From positions 251,910,187-251,974,186 of the forward strand of contig OX422214.1 in the NCBI GenBank assembly GCA_949130495.1: DNA of 64,000 nucleotides, written 5' to 3'. Source of the DNA: Sambucus nigra. Its lineage: Eukaryota > Streptophyta > Magnoliopsida > Dipsacales > Adoxaceae. Made by a program: the position numbers and the translations under genes. The notes beneath the pieces are model-generated. The model made no database searches. It saw only the letters and a list, made by a program, of their open reading frames with translations, and was not told the origin of the DNA. This document shows, piece by piece, positions 24,007 to 36,519 of this stretch. The first letter of the stretch is position 1, and each line of letters opens with the position of its first letter.

Positions 24007-26778
24007 TGTAACAACCCTCGCTTTTAGGAGGCTAATTTTATATTAATTTACCGCATAAGGTAATTATGTAAAATGTTGGGACTGGAGTAAATATTAATTT
24101 AATGAGTTGAAAGTTAATATTTACTGGATTGTTGCATATTTACTGTATGTGTAAGTAAATATCATTATGTAGCAGGTGTTATAGTGTCATGTGATTTAAA
24201 TGACACTGTGGTTTAAATGAAACCGGAACTCGAAATAATTTATAAAATTACTGGATGCCATTTTAGAGGGCGTAGTCAATCCCGAAATGTGCGAGACAGT
24301 CAAAATAAGTGCCATATTGCATTTTTAGGTTCCGAGCACTTTTGAATGGTTTTAACTTAAATGCGTATTTGGGAGTCATTTTAATGTGGTATTAACCATT
24401 TTAAGTTGGGAACTTTAGACTTAAGCCCCGATTTTGGTCCTCTAAATCCCCTAATTTTCCTATTATATGTCTTAAACAGAGAGAGAAAAGGAGAGAAAGA
24501 GAGAGGAAGAGAAAAGAGGAGAAAGAAGAGAAAATTGGAGATTGAAGTTAGAGATTGCTTCTACCATAAAGAAATCCGAGTTTGCAAGCTGAAGGAGAGC
24601 TTTCTACTTGCTAATATATGATTTAAGATGCATAAATTTTATTGATAGTTGTGTAATGGAATCAAATGAACAAATATGGATTTTATGGATATTATGGGGT
24701 TTTGACCCTAATCTTAGTTTTTGATGAAGAAATTTTGGGTCATAGTTGTTAGTAATCATGTAGGATGATTTTGGGTAAATAAATGTTCTTGGATGTGTGT
24801 AAAATGGAAGATATTTGAGGTTTGGGGAAGTTAGGGTTCATAACCCTTAAAAACTATTATTGGCAACTTCAGAGGGGCGAATCGATTCGGCCTGGCCGAA
24901 TCGATTCGCTAGAGGGGCAGTGTCCAGGTCTGAGTGGACCGAATCGATTCGGCCTGTCCGTATCGATTGGGCAAAGATGAAAAAGTCAGGTTTTCCTGAT
25001 CGAATTGATTCGGCTGGTCCGAATCGATTCGAGAACCCTGCAGTTTTGAGTGAATTTTTTCTAGCTCAATTTTAATCCCTTTTCTTTAGGCTTAGGACCT
25101 AAGAACCTTCTTTTATGAAGTAAATTTAGAGTCCTAGAGTCCTAGATGAGTTGAGTGATTACCCTACATTAGAAATGGGCTATGTGGGGACTTTTCCGGG
25201 GATATGCCAATTGATGTTAGGGCATCCTTTTCTTCTAGTTGATTTCTATGAAACTAGGAGTCATAGTGTTATGTTTGAGAGAGTTTAGAAGCTCAATTGA
25301 GCTATATTAGTCTTGATGGATTATATTATCACCACAAAAGAATGTTGGGAGAATAACTTGAAAGTTTATTTCATTCACTGAGGTTACAATGATGAGATTT
25401 ATTAAGTATGGCTCCGGATAAAATGAAACATACAATGTAAAATGGCATTTAAAATGAAATGGAAATGGCAATGTTGATGGTAAATGATAATTTACTTAAT
25501 CATGAATATGGTAAATGCTAATTTACTTAAACACACCTCTCTAAATGACATCATTAGGGAAGTTCGCGTGCGAGGTGAAGCCCCATGGCTAGTGAATGCA
25601 GGGTGGATATAGTCCTAGGCCATATGAGCGATATGTTATATTTTCTACGCTGGTGAGGAGATTTCGGGTGTTGTCTTGACTCTCCCGCAGGCATATGGCC
25701 TCTTCCCGACGTCTTGCGTTGTAGGTGCCCAGGTGTCGTAATTGATAGGTCCTGGAAGATGATGGTCATTTAGGGGCACGCCCAGTGGGGAAACTCGGAG
25801 GGGCGGTCTTAGAATCGTTATATGTATATGAGTATAACAATTCATAATCAAGTGGGACTTGATGTATGAGATATGGCATAAAGAGCATGATGAAGTGTCA
25901 CAAAGAGCACAATGAAACGACACAAAGAGCATTTGATCATGATTATATTCCTGATAAGGAATGGAATGCTAGAAAGAGCATAAAATTTGTGATTATGAGT
26001 TCGTGATAAGGAACATAACAATGAAATGGAACGGTATAAAATGATGAAGGTTTTTAATTAATGTTAATCATATCTTTATGTATAATTAAATTTAAATTTT
26101 ATGATCACCTGATTTCCTTAGTTCATGCTTTAAAACTGTGTAGGTAGATTTTTATTTTTTTCTAGCATGAGTTTTGTTCATAACTGTCATACTTTTTATT
26201 CATTTGGTGATCATATAAAACCGGGCCCTGACCTGTTCATATTTCTTGTTGTGCATGCATCTCGTATCCGCTCCGGTGCTCCACCGCAAGGACGCCTGTT
26301 CTGACTTTCCAAACCTGGTGTAATTTGGTGAGCCGTGATGCTTTGCGGGTATTATGGGACATTTTGCAATAGACGCCGTCATTCTTATTCTCTAGCTATG
26401 ATCGGGTCTTTTACTCGGGCGTGTGGCCCAAACGGTTGTATTTGCTTAATGTAATGTATTATGTAATTTACATTAAAATGTTGTATCACGTGGTATGTAC
26501 CTGTTGATCGACAGCATATTCGGCCCTCTTATTGTTTACTTGTCGTTATTGTAATATATGTTCTTGGGGTCTCCACTTTCTTTTTTTTATTGAGTTGTTA
26601 AATTGCTTTCTTTAACTTTAAAACTAAAATTTTTGGCAACCCATTTTTCTGAAGTATGGAGTGGTTATCCTATATACTTTGTATATTGTTGTGATGTTGA
26701 GAATGATTCCATCCATGATTCCTGTTATATTGGAGTATCGGGCTGGCCACACCCTATTTTGGTGAGCGGGTTGTCACA
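24007..26778 (+). repeat. 3' LTR of the Tekay-like element (2772 bp)
   Basis: The direct-repeat partner of 17450-20235, starting TGTAACAACCCTCG and ending GTTGTCACA. It has fewer and more damaged GAATCGATTC units (24876-25033). Confidence 0.95.
24876..25033 (+). repeat. GAATCGATTC palindrome array, 4 exact and 2 damaged units
   Basis: The 3' LTR counterpart of 18318-18494. Two units are mutated (GTATCGATTG and GAATTGATTC), and one pair of units present in the 5' LTR is absent. Confidence 0.9.
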
Positions 26779-26886
26779 TTCGTGTCCTGTAATTTTTGAC
26801 TTTGGGTTTATGGGATGGGATTTAGGCATCATACGGCTTGAGGGTCCGACTTAGGCATTTCACTGGTTTAGTTTTTTCCCGGAATA

Positions 26887-26902
26887 GTCAAAGGGGGAGA
26901 TT
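26887..26902 (+). other. Polypurine tract of the GAG-only element
   Basis: GTCAAAGGGGGAGATT directly precedes the 3' LTR. The same tract precedes LTRs in the minus-strand relatives, near 34614 and 39961. Confidence 0.85.
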
Positions 26903-28135
26903 TGTAAGGACATAAATTTCCAATTGAGTCCCTATATTGTTTTGACTTCCATTAACAAAACTGTGCTTGTAATATGTCATAGGGAGATTTTATTTTGTCA
27001 CGATCCCACTCGATCTATAATGTATTGAATAAATTAAAGTCGTTGTGGAAAAGCTTCAAAGAATTAATCATGCCGAAGTTTAATTGGTGCAATTTTATTC
27101 GTCTTCAAGATTAATTGCATTCCGAGATCATACAGGTATGAATGCGTATAATTAATGGTTCTCGGAATAATTTTTATAAAAGCTAAGGTTGTAATTTTAT
27201 AAGGAAAAATATTTTTAAATGTTTTAAAGGTGTTTTACACTTCGTTTTATTCTGATAAGCTCGAAAAAGAGTTTGACTTAATTGGGTCTCTTTTGAAGAA
27301 ACGTTTTAAAAGAAAAGTCAAACTGACATGCACGTCGTTCAAATGACAGAAGAGCTTGTTCGAGCGAGATGGCTATGCCAATGACAGGTCAATCTCGTTC
27401 GAGTGACACAGTTTTTGAGGCAATGATATTTTACTATTTAAAGCGTGATTTCGTCATAATTAACAAGGAGTGCATTCTGGAAAAACAGTTTACGATCCAG
27501 AAACGTGTTTGCACATATTTTTCTAAGGTTTCAAAGCTAAACACATCCTTAGAGTGTGTAAAGCTCCGAGGTATCATTACTATATGTTTACGTGATCTTG
27601 CTGTACCAAGAAGGTTTGTTCTATACTTGAACATCTGGGTTTTGCGATGAAGAAAAGAGAAGGACTTCTTCTTCGACATCGTAGACGTATCAAAGCCATT
27701 CAGTGGACATCGAGAAATACGTGGACGCGTGTGTTGCGGACAGGTATCGTGGAAGAAGGACTTTCTGCGTGGGCACTATGAGAGGAGTGGTTGAAGATCA
27801 GAAGAGCGTCAAGACCCATGGGGATTGAGTTGTTGAGTGAGTCTTGTGTCTGTTCGTTGTAATTCCACATTCATAGTGATTGTCTGGCTTGGGTTGTCCG
27901 AGGTTTTTTCCCGTCTTGGGTTTTTCCTCATACATCAGGCGTTGTAAGTATTCTCTACTTTAATTTAATTTACTTGGTTTAATCACTACATGCATGTTTA
28001 GGATTAATCAAGAAAAAATTTCTTTAAAGTAAAATTTGTTTTTTCACAACTTGGTTTGGTGCTAATTAAAAGTTGGATATTTTTTGGTGAAAATTGGTTT
28101 GATTTTAAACACACTCGTGTAGGACCATTCTTTTA
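26903..28135 (+). repeat. 3' LTR of the GAG-only element (1233 bp)
   Basis: The direct-repeat partner of 12267-13547. It starts TGTAAGGACATAAA directly after a purine tract and ends CTTTTA, so the terminal CA has become TA. Several small deletions are visible, including one in the motif array near 27380. Confidence 0.9.
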
Positions 28136-29191
28136 GTATACTCTATTTACTTAAAGGTGAGCATGTATTCTGATTCTCTGGGCTTTTCTTTTTGCATTTG
28201 TTTTTCCCCTTTTTACCTTCTCATGGTAAATAAACAAGAGAAAAAAGATGCAAAAATCTAAAAAAAATGCATAAATGTTGCTAATAACAACTTGACATTC
28301 ATTTCTTCCTTCTTTATCTTTTTTTATGGCTTCGCTTTGAAAAGGGAATCTTATTAGACTATTTACTTTCTATATCTTAGTGTTTGATATAAATTTCCAT
28401 TCAAGAATGATAATTGATATTCACACAAAACAAAAAACAAAACCCCACATGAAAATTCTTTAATTAGAAAAAGGAGTGCTAAAATTTTCTCTAGAAATAT
28501 ATTAACTATTATTGATCAAGTTTGTGAAACTACATGACTTGAATCTATTTTTACAATAATAATAAAAATATTTAATTTTGAATTTATGTATAAGATAGAC
28601 ATGAAAAGAAAATGTTCGTAAGTTAAATGGACATGAAAGGATATAATTATATAGACATAGATATTGGAAGAGAAAGGGAGAGAACAAATAGATAATAAAG
28701 GAAGAAACAGACTTCAGTGTGTCATTTAAGAACATAGGAAAGCCAGTAGTAAAGAAACAAAGATGGTGCCTTTTTTGACTTTTTTTCCAATGCATTTTAA
28801 ATAAACATTAAATGTTGAACTTCATAGATATTCGACTCTTACCGCATTAAATAGATTATAAAGGAGAGGGAGGGGGAATACCGATTTTTTAAGTAAAAAT
28901 AGATTATGCAAACTAAAAGTAATTAGTGACATGTGGATTAGTTAAATGGGTGCCAAAATTATCCAAAATAATTCAGTATTCTGTTTCTAGTCTGATTAAT
29001 ATTCAACCCCGAGTGATACACGGACGGTTTAATGAGTGGAATGAAAAAATATGAATAAAAGATTAATTTAAAAAATCATCATAAATAAAAAGAAAGTGAG
29101 CGAAAATAATTGTTTGAGGTAGATATAAATGAAGGGAGATAAATTTGAGAGTGTTCTATCTCGGTCTTAATAGATAATTTCTATAATTAAG
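28136..29191. other. Spacer, no gene recognised
   Basis: AT-rich sequence between two retroelements. I see no domain, RNA gene or complete transposon. Open frames here (for example 28502-28795, minus) look like chance. Confidence 0.5.
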
Positions 29192-30252
29192 TGTCAATCA
29201 CACTCACGCCCAGATTTTATTTTATTTCCCTAAACAAGCATCTAGGTGATAAAGATAAAATTAAATTGAGCACATAGACAAGGAAAATTAAGGGAAAAAA
29301 CCCAAAAGTAAAACCTTTTATTTAACACTTCAGAATGTTTACAACAAAGTCGACTTACAGACTACTTGATAACTGCCAGAAGTATAATTCGCTAGTTTTT
29401 GCAAATATCTAAAGAAAACTAATCCCTGAGGAGTAGTCAAGATACGCCCTTCCATGATCGGTATCCACCGATCAACCTTTGTCTCCAGTAGTGAATTCCC
29501 TCGAGAATCACAAGTTCAACCATGAATATACCTCTGCAAAAAAGTGTATGAAAGATACAAGCTATAGGGATTCAAACTGGTTCACTCAAATACATTTTGG
29601 GGATGTAATTTGTGAAACAAAAAGGTTTTCTCAAAACAAAAGTTTGAAAATATTTTCTAAATATATGCAGAAACAGTTTTAGGAAAAGTCTTAACTAAAT
29701 CAAACACGAAATAGGTATTTATAAGGCGAACACAAATTTTGAGGTGACGATTTCGTTCAAACGAGAAAGTTGGCTCGTTTGAACGAGAAAAGAACCTCGT
29801 TAGAATGACAATAAGGTCATTAGATCAAAACTCTAATCTCATTTAAAAGATCTTCGAATGATTAAAAACAGTACGACCTCGTTTAATGTTCGATCAAAGT
29901 AAACTTCAAATGAGACTTGAAACAAAAATCCAATCTCGTTTGAATGGCATTCCCGTCTCGTTTGAACAAGATGCGGTTACTTTGAACATTTTTAAATAAA
30001 GAAAAACTGCCTCAATTTTTAAATAAAAAAAATCATGTTTCCAGTTTTAATAGTAATCAAATAGACCAAAATAAATTTAAGGATTAAATTTAAACTTAAT
30101 AGCATTATACCTTCATAGTTTGAAGATGCTTGAAAGTTGGAGATGTAGGATCTTCGGACTTCGTGTCAGCTCGAATTAAACGATAACGGGATATGCCAAA
30201 CACTAATGTAAGCTTCATCTATTTGAGCAATGAGAGAAAATATGCTCATACA
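29192..30252 (-). repeat. LTR of the truncated GAG-only relative (about 1061 bp)
   Basis: On the minus strand it begins TGTATGAGCATATTT directly after the tract AAAAATGGGGAGATT (30253-30267) and is proposed to end GATTGACA at 29192. The end was set by comparison with the layout of the 12267 element, so it is less certain than the start. A TATA box (GCCTTATAAATACC, 29714-29727) lies just after the motif array. Confidence 0.6.
29750..29974 (-). promoter_or_regulatory. TCGTTTGAACGA-type array upstream of TATA
   Basis: About eight diverged copies of (C)TCGTTTGAACGAG and its complement sit directly upstream (minus strand) of the TATA box at 29714-29727. The arrangement matches the other GAG-only LTRs. 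Confidence 0.6.
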
Positions 30253-30267
30253 AATCTCCCCATTTTT

Positions 30268-31994
30268 GGATTTCTGGTATAAGCATAAAACCGAAATCCA
30301 AATTTCAAATAAATACCCTTAGGTGAATACAATATCCTAATACCCTCCCAAACCCTAAAATGGATAGTTACAAGATAGAGTTGTCTTCAAAATAAATTCT
30401 TCAAATCTTCACGTCTTCTTTATCTTCTCTTATGCATTTTTTCCATCAAGTGTAATCCAAATATGGTCTTCTAAAGTACCTACACACATGAAACAAAATA
30501 AATACCCCGTGATGCATCAAGTTTGAAATATATCATGTAAATGTATAAAGTTATGAAAATCTCCCCCATACATCAAACTCCCCCGTAATTTGTTCTCCCC
30601 CTTTTATTTTGTTCGAAACAGACAAGGAGTAAGAACTAAATATGAGAAATATAGGGAACATCTCCAAGCACAACAATATATCATCACAAAAACATATGAA
30701 TGAATAATCATACAATCATAATCTCAAAAGACATTATGAAATATTTTTTATTTTTTTAAAATTTTCTAGTTAAAAAATAATTTTCAAAAACAACACACCA
30801 TGAAGAAACACAAAAATAACCAAATCATTGAAACGGAATGTATGGGTGTGAACAAACTCAAGATCTCAAAGTCTACCTTAGGTGTAAAAATTGTGAGCTC
30901 AAGTGAAATCGACTTAACCTATTCAACTAATCAAGATCATGAGTGATTTTCACACCAATAATGCCCAAAACTATGTAATTTTTTACGAGATTTTTTTAGG
31001 ACGTGCAAACCCATTGATCGTCGACTTAACTCTCACAAAACTCACATATTGAATTTTTTTCGCTCAAATATTTTTGAAGAAATCAATTCTCATATGTAGC
31101 GAAGCATCAATGTTCTTTAAAATCGGCCTGACACGTTCTTTTTGTTTTTATGTACCTTTAACCTTTTAGGCTCTTTTCTTTTTGCAAATGGTGGCTATTC
31201 ATGCAATTTACCAGATATATGTACCATCAACCTGTCTTTCGTGGCCCGATTTTGTTGCTTTAAATATACTAAATTTACCAGATATATGATTTTAAATTTA
31301 TCCAATCCGGAAGATGGTTCTTACAAGCACTACTTTCATTATCTTGTTTTTCACATTTGGTTCGTTTTAAAAGCATGACTGAGATGAAAATACTACAACC
31401 GAAACGTGAAAGGTAAGTGCCATACTCAAATAAGTTCGTGCTCGTGTGCATTAAAGGTGACAAAGATTTAAACATGTAACAAGTGGTAATCATATCACTT
31501 TTTAATGACTCCACACATTATGAATCGCAAATTGAAATGATATCACATCTCAAAAAAAGAGCCACGTTGATATGGAATGAATGGGTGACTCGGATTTCTT
31601 TAATGTTCATCCACATATGGTGTAAAAAATATAAGCACTTTTTGTATTTTTCAAAAATTTTATCAAAAATAAAATATTTTTGGCTTTTTCACCTTTTCTC
31701 AAAAAGAAATCGAAAATCTTTTTGTATTTTTCCAAAATTTTTCAAGAAAAACTAAAATCTTCTAGGATTTTTCGAAAAATATATCAAAATGTAAAAAGAT
31801 AAATATAATGATAATACAATGGTAGTACAATCTAGCAAAAGGCATGTAAACTATGAACATGAAAAACATCATATACTAGAAACAAGTCTCAACCTCAATC
31901 ATTAGGCCCGGAGGAGTTCTCCAAAGGAGATGACATCCTATGAAAAACCTCCATCAAATCTTGTGAAGTTTTGACTAAATACTCAACTTGCTCT
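30268..31994 (-). other. Noncoding internal region of the truncated relative
   Basis: AT-rich, with runs related to the post-gag regions of the other copies, for example TTTTCTTTTTGCAAATGGTGGC near 31185. No pol-like coding is seen. Confidence 0.55.
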
Positions 31995-33005
31995 TCAAAA
32001 AGTCTCAAAATATCTCATGTGATGTTTGGGAGAATGTGATGTAATATTTATAGGAGTGCACGCGGGAACACGTGTAGTAGCATATCGTGGAAGATACCTA
32101 TGAGACACTCTCCCCAACTTAAAGCAAAATTCCCTAAGGTGACCTCTTTTCTTGTAATGGGAATAAACATACATGGTATTGGGTACATCTCCCTCAAAAC
32201 GTTTAGGACGAGATTTCCTACTGGGAATCAAATGCCTAGGCGGGTTAAGTCAAGGTCCATATGGATCATACAAAAACTTGGGAACTGGCTTGGGTGCAAC
32301 AAGGGAAGTGGATGCACCGTTATAACCTATTCCTAGACTCTCAACATTATCCAATGCGGGATTGAGGAGCATCTTTCCTACCTTCTTAGACGTGTCCTCT
32401 AAAGTAACCCTGACCTCCCAGGTATGTTTGAGATCTCTCTCGAGTTGGGATGCATGGGCATCAAGTTTTTCACGAGTCTCCAATGAAGATTCAAGATCTT
32501 CTGTAAGACTAGCCACGGTGTTAATCAATTCACTCTTTTCTCGGCCTAAAACTATCAACTACTCACATAAAGAAACATTCACCTTATTGAGTTGACTCGC
32601 CGACACCTCACACACCCTTAAAACTATCACCTCTCTCGAGATCTAACATACTTAAAGATAAATCTTTTTTTAACTTTTTGGTTTTCAACATCTCGGTGTA
32701 CAAATCACTAAAAGCTTTTTGGACTCACACACTCTCTTTTTTTCTTTTTCTTAGCTTGAGCCTTTAAAGCTAACCCTATATCCTTAGGCATAATGGTTTT
32801 AGGGAACATATCTATCTCATAAGTCTGATGGTCTCCTACGAGTTCTTCTAACCTAAGAGTGTCTAAAATTCCTAATAAATTAAGAATGGTGACCTTAGTA
32901 ATAAAGCGGGCGGGAGTGTCCTCATAATCTTTCTCACAACTCTCGTTCTTGAAATTTTCTCAACCAAATTAAAAATCGAACTAACAATGTCCGATATATG
33001 CGGAT
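31995..33005 (-). pseudogene. Decayed Gag of the truncated relative
   Basis: On the minus strand the residual frames show, in order, the central Gag part (FNLxEKI...VVRKI-RTLP, near 32990-32900), a coiled-coil segment (32558-32300) and the second zinc knuckle (near 32120-32075). In that knuckle the first two Cys positions are Tyr (YSHYKKRGHLREFC). Several stops and shifts lie between 32900 and 32560. The N-terminal third is absent because the sequence ends at the neighbouring LTR at 33014. Confidence 0.6.
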
Positions 33006-33752
33006 AAAACTGAAGGAATTATATGCCCCAAACTTTAAAGTCCAAATGGAATGGTTCACAAATTAAAAATTCCTTTTCAAATTTTAACAATAAAATTCCA
33101 AATTTTAATTTTACTCCAAATTAAAATTAAACAACACAAATATTTAAACTTTTCAATTCAAACAAAATTAATTCAACCCAAGTCTAGAAATTTGCCTAAC
33201 AATAATTAATTCAATTTTCAATATAGGCCAAACCAAAATTTACCAAATTAAATTCTGGACTTAAATTAATTTAAACTTAAACTTACCCAAACAAATTTTA
33301 GCACCAAATTAAATGAGATTGTGATTAAACCAAATTTTATCTTGATTAAACCTAAGCATGCATTCTAAGTGATTTTTGCAAGATAAAATAATCACAATCA
33401 CACTACTCGGCGATGTACGAGGAAAATCCTAATGGAAAAAATCTCGGACGGCCCAACCTACAAATCCACTAGGTATGGCAATTTTACAAAAGACAAGACA
33501 ATGGAATTACACAACTAACTTGACTCCCTTCAAGTCTTGACGCTCCTTCTTACTTCAACGCCTAGAGTATAACCACGGAATCCACCGCAGTCTCAGAATC
33601 CACTGATGGGGTTTGGCCTCCGTCAACCACAGACAATGCCTTTCACCGTATGAGAACGCCGCTGCAAAAATAACTCTTTTTGGGTTAGAGATGAACCCAA
33701 ACTCTTCATTATAGGTAGAGAAGTAAAACTGGGGCCAAAAAATCTCCAAGTA

Positions 33753-33754
<2 letters not shown>

Positions 33755-33806
<52 letters not shown>
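33755..33806. repeat. (TA)n microsatellite in LTR A
   Basis: About 26 TA units at the place where LTR B has only ATATATATA. Confidence 0.95.
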
Positions 33807-33808
<2 letters not shown>

Positions 33809-34045
33809 GAACTTCAATCCAAACTAAAATGGGTGTAAACATGTGTTTTGCAACATATTTTACCTTTAAAGGTTAACACATGAATTCGAACTTTTGGATG
33901 AATAAATTTTTCCCTCAACGTTTTAGAAATTCTCCAAAAAGTTATAAAAAAAATGCTGCCCCGAAATGGTTAAAAGCTAGTACAAAACAAGTGGGGTTAC
34001 GGGCGGTTTTTCAAAAACTAACAAAATAACTGCTCCCGCTGAAAT

Positions 34046-34257
34046 GTCGTTTGAACGACATTTTGAGTTCGTTCGAACGAAAGTGTTTGAGCGAGAATAC
34101 AGTTAAAACATTAGGCAAAAATATTTCTGGAAATTCTCATTTGAACGAACATGTTCGAACGAAAAAACAGAGGTGCAAATATTCGTTGGAACCTCGTTTG
34201 ATGTTCGTTCGAACGACCTGTATCGTTCAAACGAGAATCCAGTTCGTTCGAACGAAA
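34046..34257 (-). promoter_or_regulatory. TCGTTCGAACGA array in LTR A
   Basis: About nine copies, several of them the exact GTTCGTTCGAACGA form, spaced 15-40 bp. They lie upstream (minus strand) of the (TA)n/TATA position. The LTR B counterpart is at 39401-39610. Confidence 0.65.
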
Positions 34258-34613
34258 TCTCAGAAAAATCTAAATTTAATTTTTTAGACCAAAACTTTTA
34301 TGATAAGTTCTAAAATGATTTACTGATAAAACTTTATAAAAATTACACCCATAAAAATTATTCCAAGTCTCTCTATATATATTAAATGCATTGATACCTT
34401 TTGGAGACATTGGAATCGAAATGTTGATGAGGTGAAACTTGGCACAAAAATGATCAAGGATATATTCTTCAATTTCTGGCCACTACGTCTTCAACATACA
34501 CTCGTCATAGGCTTGAAAGGATACAACATGGACATCTATCCTATGACTCAAATTGTTTTGTCCGTAATTAAGCCAATACTACAAATTGACTCGATTGGAA
34601 ATTTATCCTTACA

Positions 34614-36519
34614 AATCTCTCCCTTTGGCTATTCGGGGACAAAACCAAAAATAAAAAATCCCGTGGGCTGTTAAGAACGCCTAGACACAATCCCACCCCA
34701 AAAAAATAAAATTACAGACACGATTGGCTCGACTCATAGAAGCTTTGCCGCTATACCAAATTTTCCGCAAAAATGAATTCCTGCACACTTAACCATCAAA
34801 TTAATAGGGAATATAACAATATTAAATGCGGAAAATAAATACTCCCCCTTAATTAAATCTTCCCCTTTATCTAACAATGTCTACCTAAGAAGATTGCGCA
34901 CTCCCCCTAAGTTAGAGCTCCCAAACTAAAGGTTTAGATACCATTTCTCCCCCTTTTTGCTTAAGAATAGACAAAGGTTAAATAATTATAAAACAATTTA
35001 TTTCTCACCAATTAAAGTAAAAACTCCCCCCAAATTAAACAACGGATGAATAAAATGGAAGAATAAGTTAAATATGCGATGGTGCATAAATGACAAGAGC
35101 AATAAAGCATATGGGCAACAATGAAGTATAACTAAACCACATAAATAGAATTGAATATCAACTATGATGCGATAAAAAAAGATATCAATTAATGTATTAT
35201 GCTAAGCATGGGATATCAAAGCAAAATTCGCAACAAGATAGATACCAATTTTGAATTAAAAGAATATATGGACTAGCTAGCAAGGCAAAGACTCAAAACA
35301 AAAAAATATCATATATATACATACACAAAAGGTATTAAAGAAGCACAAGCATATATATATAGAGAGAGAGATATATAGATATAAACACAAAAATGACAAA
35401 ACTCAAAATAGCATAAGTTTTCCACACTCTTATGTAATAAATGTGTCATATGGAAACGGAAGTGAAGGGGTGTGAACTAGTAACGAAATAAGTAAGACCC
35501 AATCACTTAGACGGAGTTCTCATTTGATTGCAAAACTTTATCAACTAAGATTTAGCCTTACATGACAAGATAAAGTAAACTCTATAATAGACAAGAACAA
35601 TGCATAAAATCCTAGCATATTGATGATTCTAGAAACCAATAGAGTCATGAAAAAATAGCACAAATAGGATACAAAGTCATTTTGCAAAGTCATTGATATA
35701 CCATCCAAACTCCCTCAAGATAATAATATTATTTTCTTTTCTTTTGAATGAATATATCAATATAAACAAACTAGGCCTTGGCTATATTGCTTTTTATAAT
35801 GCCACATTTTTTAGGCCTTTGGACCACATTTTTCTTTTAGGTCCATTGCAAACGGTGGCTTAAATGCAAAGGGTGATTTTTCCTTTCGTAACCCCTCAAC
35901 GTGCACTTTCATATATCATTTTCTTTTACACACAACAATCTCACGTGCAACGGTTCTAACATGCAAAAAACGTCCTAAGTCACAAAATATGTAGATCTCT
36001 AGATTGGTAGGAGAACATCTCACAAAGCTTATATATACATGTGAAGTTAAAGGTTCAAAAGAGCTCGTGAATGTGTGTAAGAAGGCATATAAAATGTGAA
36101 TCCATTAAGCAAGTAAAATTCAAAGTACTCCATGTAACCATGACAAAGAACACTTTAAGAATTGGAATTCCTAACCAAAAGTTCTAGACACATGGAAGCG
36201 TAACGATAGGATTGAACACAAACCTATGCCATAAAAGGTGTGTAAAACTAAAAAATACACAAAAAAAAATCTTTTTGAGTTTTTCAATGTTAACCAACAC
36301 AAACAAAATTACTCAAAAGACAAACAAAAATCTTTTTGTATTTTTCATTTAATACCAAACCAAATGAAAAGGGATCAAATACAAAAGATAAACAAGTCAT
36401 AATTCTAGTGAGGCCTATATGATGAAGCATGAACTAGAAAATGACAAACAAACATACAACTAGCAAGCATATATAACATGTAGTACAAAAGCTAGTGTAT
36501 GTAAACAAAGATAACACAT
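34614..36519 (-). other. Noncoding region of the left array unit
   Basis: AT-rich, no coding frame. It aligns with 39961-41799. It contains the conserved block near 35800-35870 (TTTTAGGTCCATTGCAAACG followed by GTGGCTT) that is also found in the other GAG-only copies. Confidence 0.75.

Larger units (their letters stand above)
17450..26778 (+). mobile_element. Tekay-like Gypsy derivative, largely noncoding, nested
   Basis: The LTRs are 2786 and 2772 bp and the internal region is 3771 bp. The LTR ends form an imperfect inverted pair (TGTAACAAC / GTTGTCACA); the left copy has lost the first T and the last C. A tRNA-iMet primer site and a G-rich pre-LTR tract are present. The flanks TCCAT (17445-17449) and TTCGT (26779-26783) match at three of five bases, both differences being transitions. 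I find no continuous gag-pol, only a weak integrase-like trace. It therefore behaves as a large nonautonomous derivative of the Tekay/Del chromovirus group. It is inserted in the GAG-only element. Confidence 0.9.
12267..28135 (+). mobile_element. GAG-only LTR retroelement (TR-GAG type) with nested Gypsy
   Basis: Two LTRs (12267-13547 and 26903-28135) enclose a tRNA-iMet primer site, one gag frame, a long noncoding stretch and a purine tract. The flanks GCATA (12262-12266) and GTATA (28136-28140) match at four of five bases. Without the inserted Gypsy element (17450-26778) the element is about 6.54 kb. No protease, integrase or reverse transcriptase is present. The Gag resembles those of SIRE-type Copia elements, so mobilisation by an autonomous SIRE-like partner is the likely but unproven model. 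Confidence 0.9.
29192..33013 (-). mobile_element. Truncated GAG-only relative (second subfamily)
   Basis: On the minus strand a 3' LTR (29192-30252) is preceded by a purine tract, a noncoding region and a decayed gag whose N-terminal part stops abruptly at 33013, where an unrelated-subfamily LTR begins. Its own 5' LTR and primer site are missing. LTR layout, motif arrays and gag order match the element at 12267, but the LTR sequence is clearly different. Confidence 0.7.
33014..34613 (-). repeat. LTR A of the array (about 1600 bp)
   Basis: On the minus strand it begins TGTAAGGATAAATTTCC at 34613, after the tract AAAGGGAGAGATT, and ends at 33014, directly against a truncated gag. It contains a motif array (34046-34257) and a (TA)n run (33755-33806) at the TATA-box position. 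Confidence 0.8.

Noticed and set aside
33555..33842. Minus-strand frames crossing a (TA)n run
   Set aside because: The alternating Tyr-Ile stretch is only the microsatellite read through; it lies inside LTR A.
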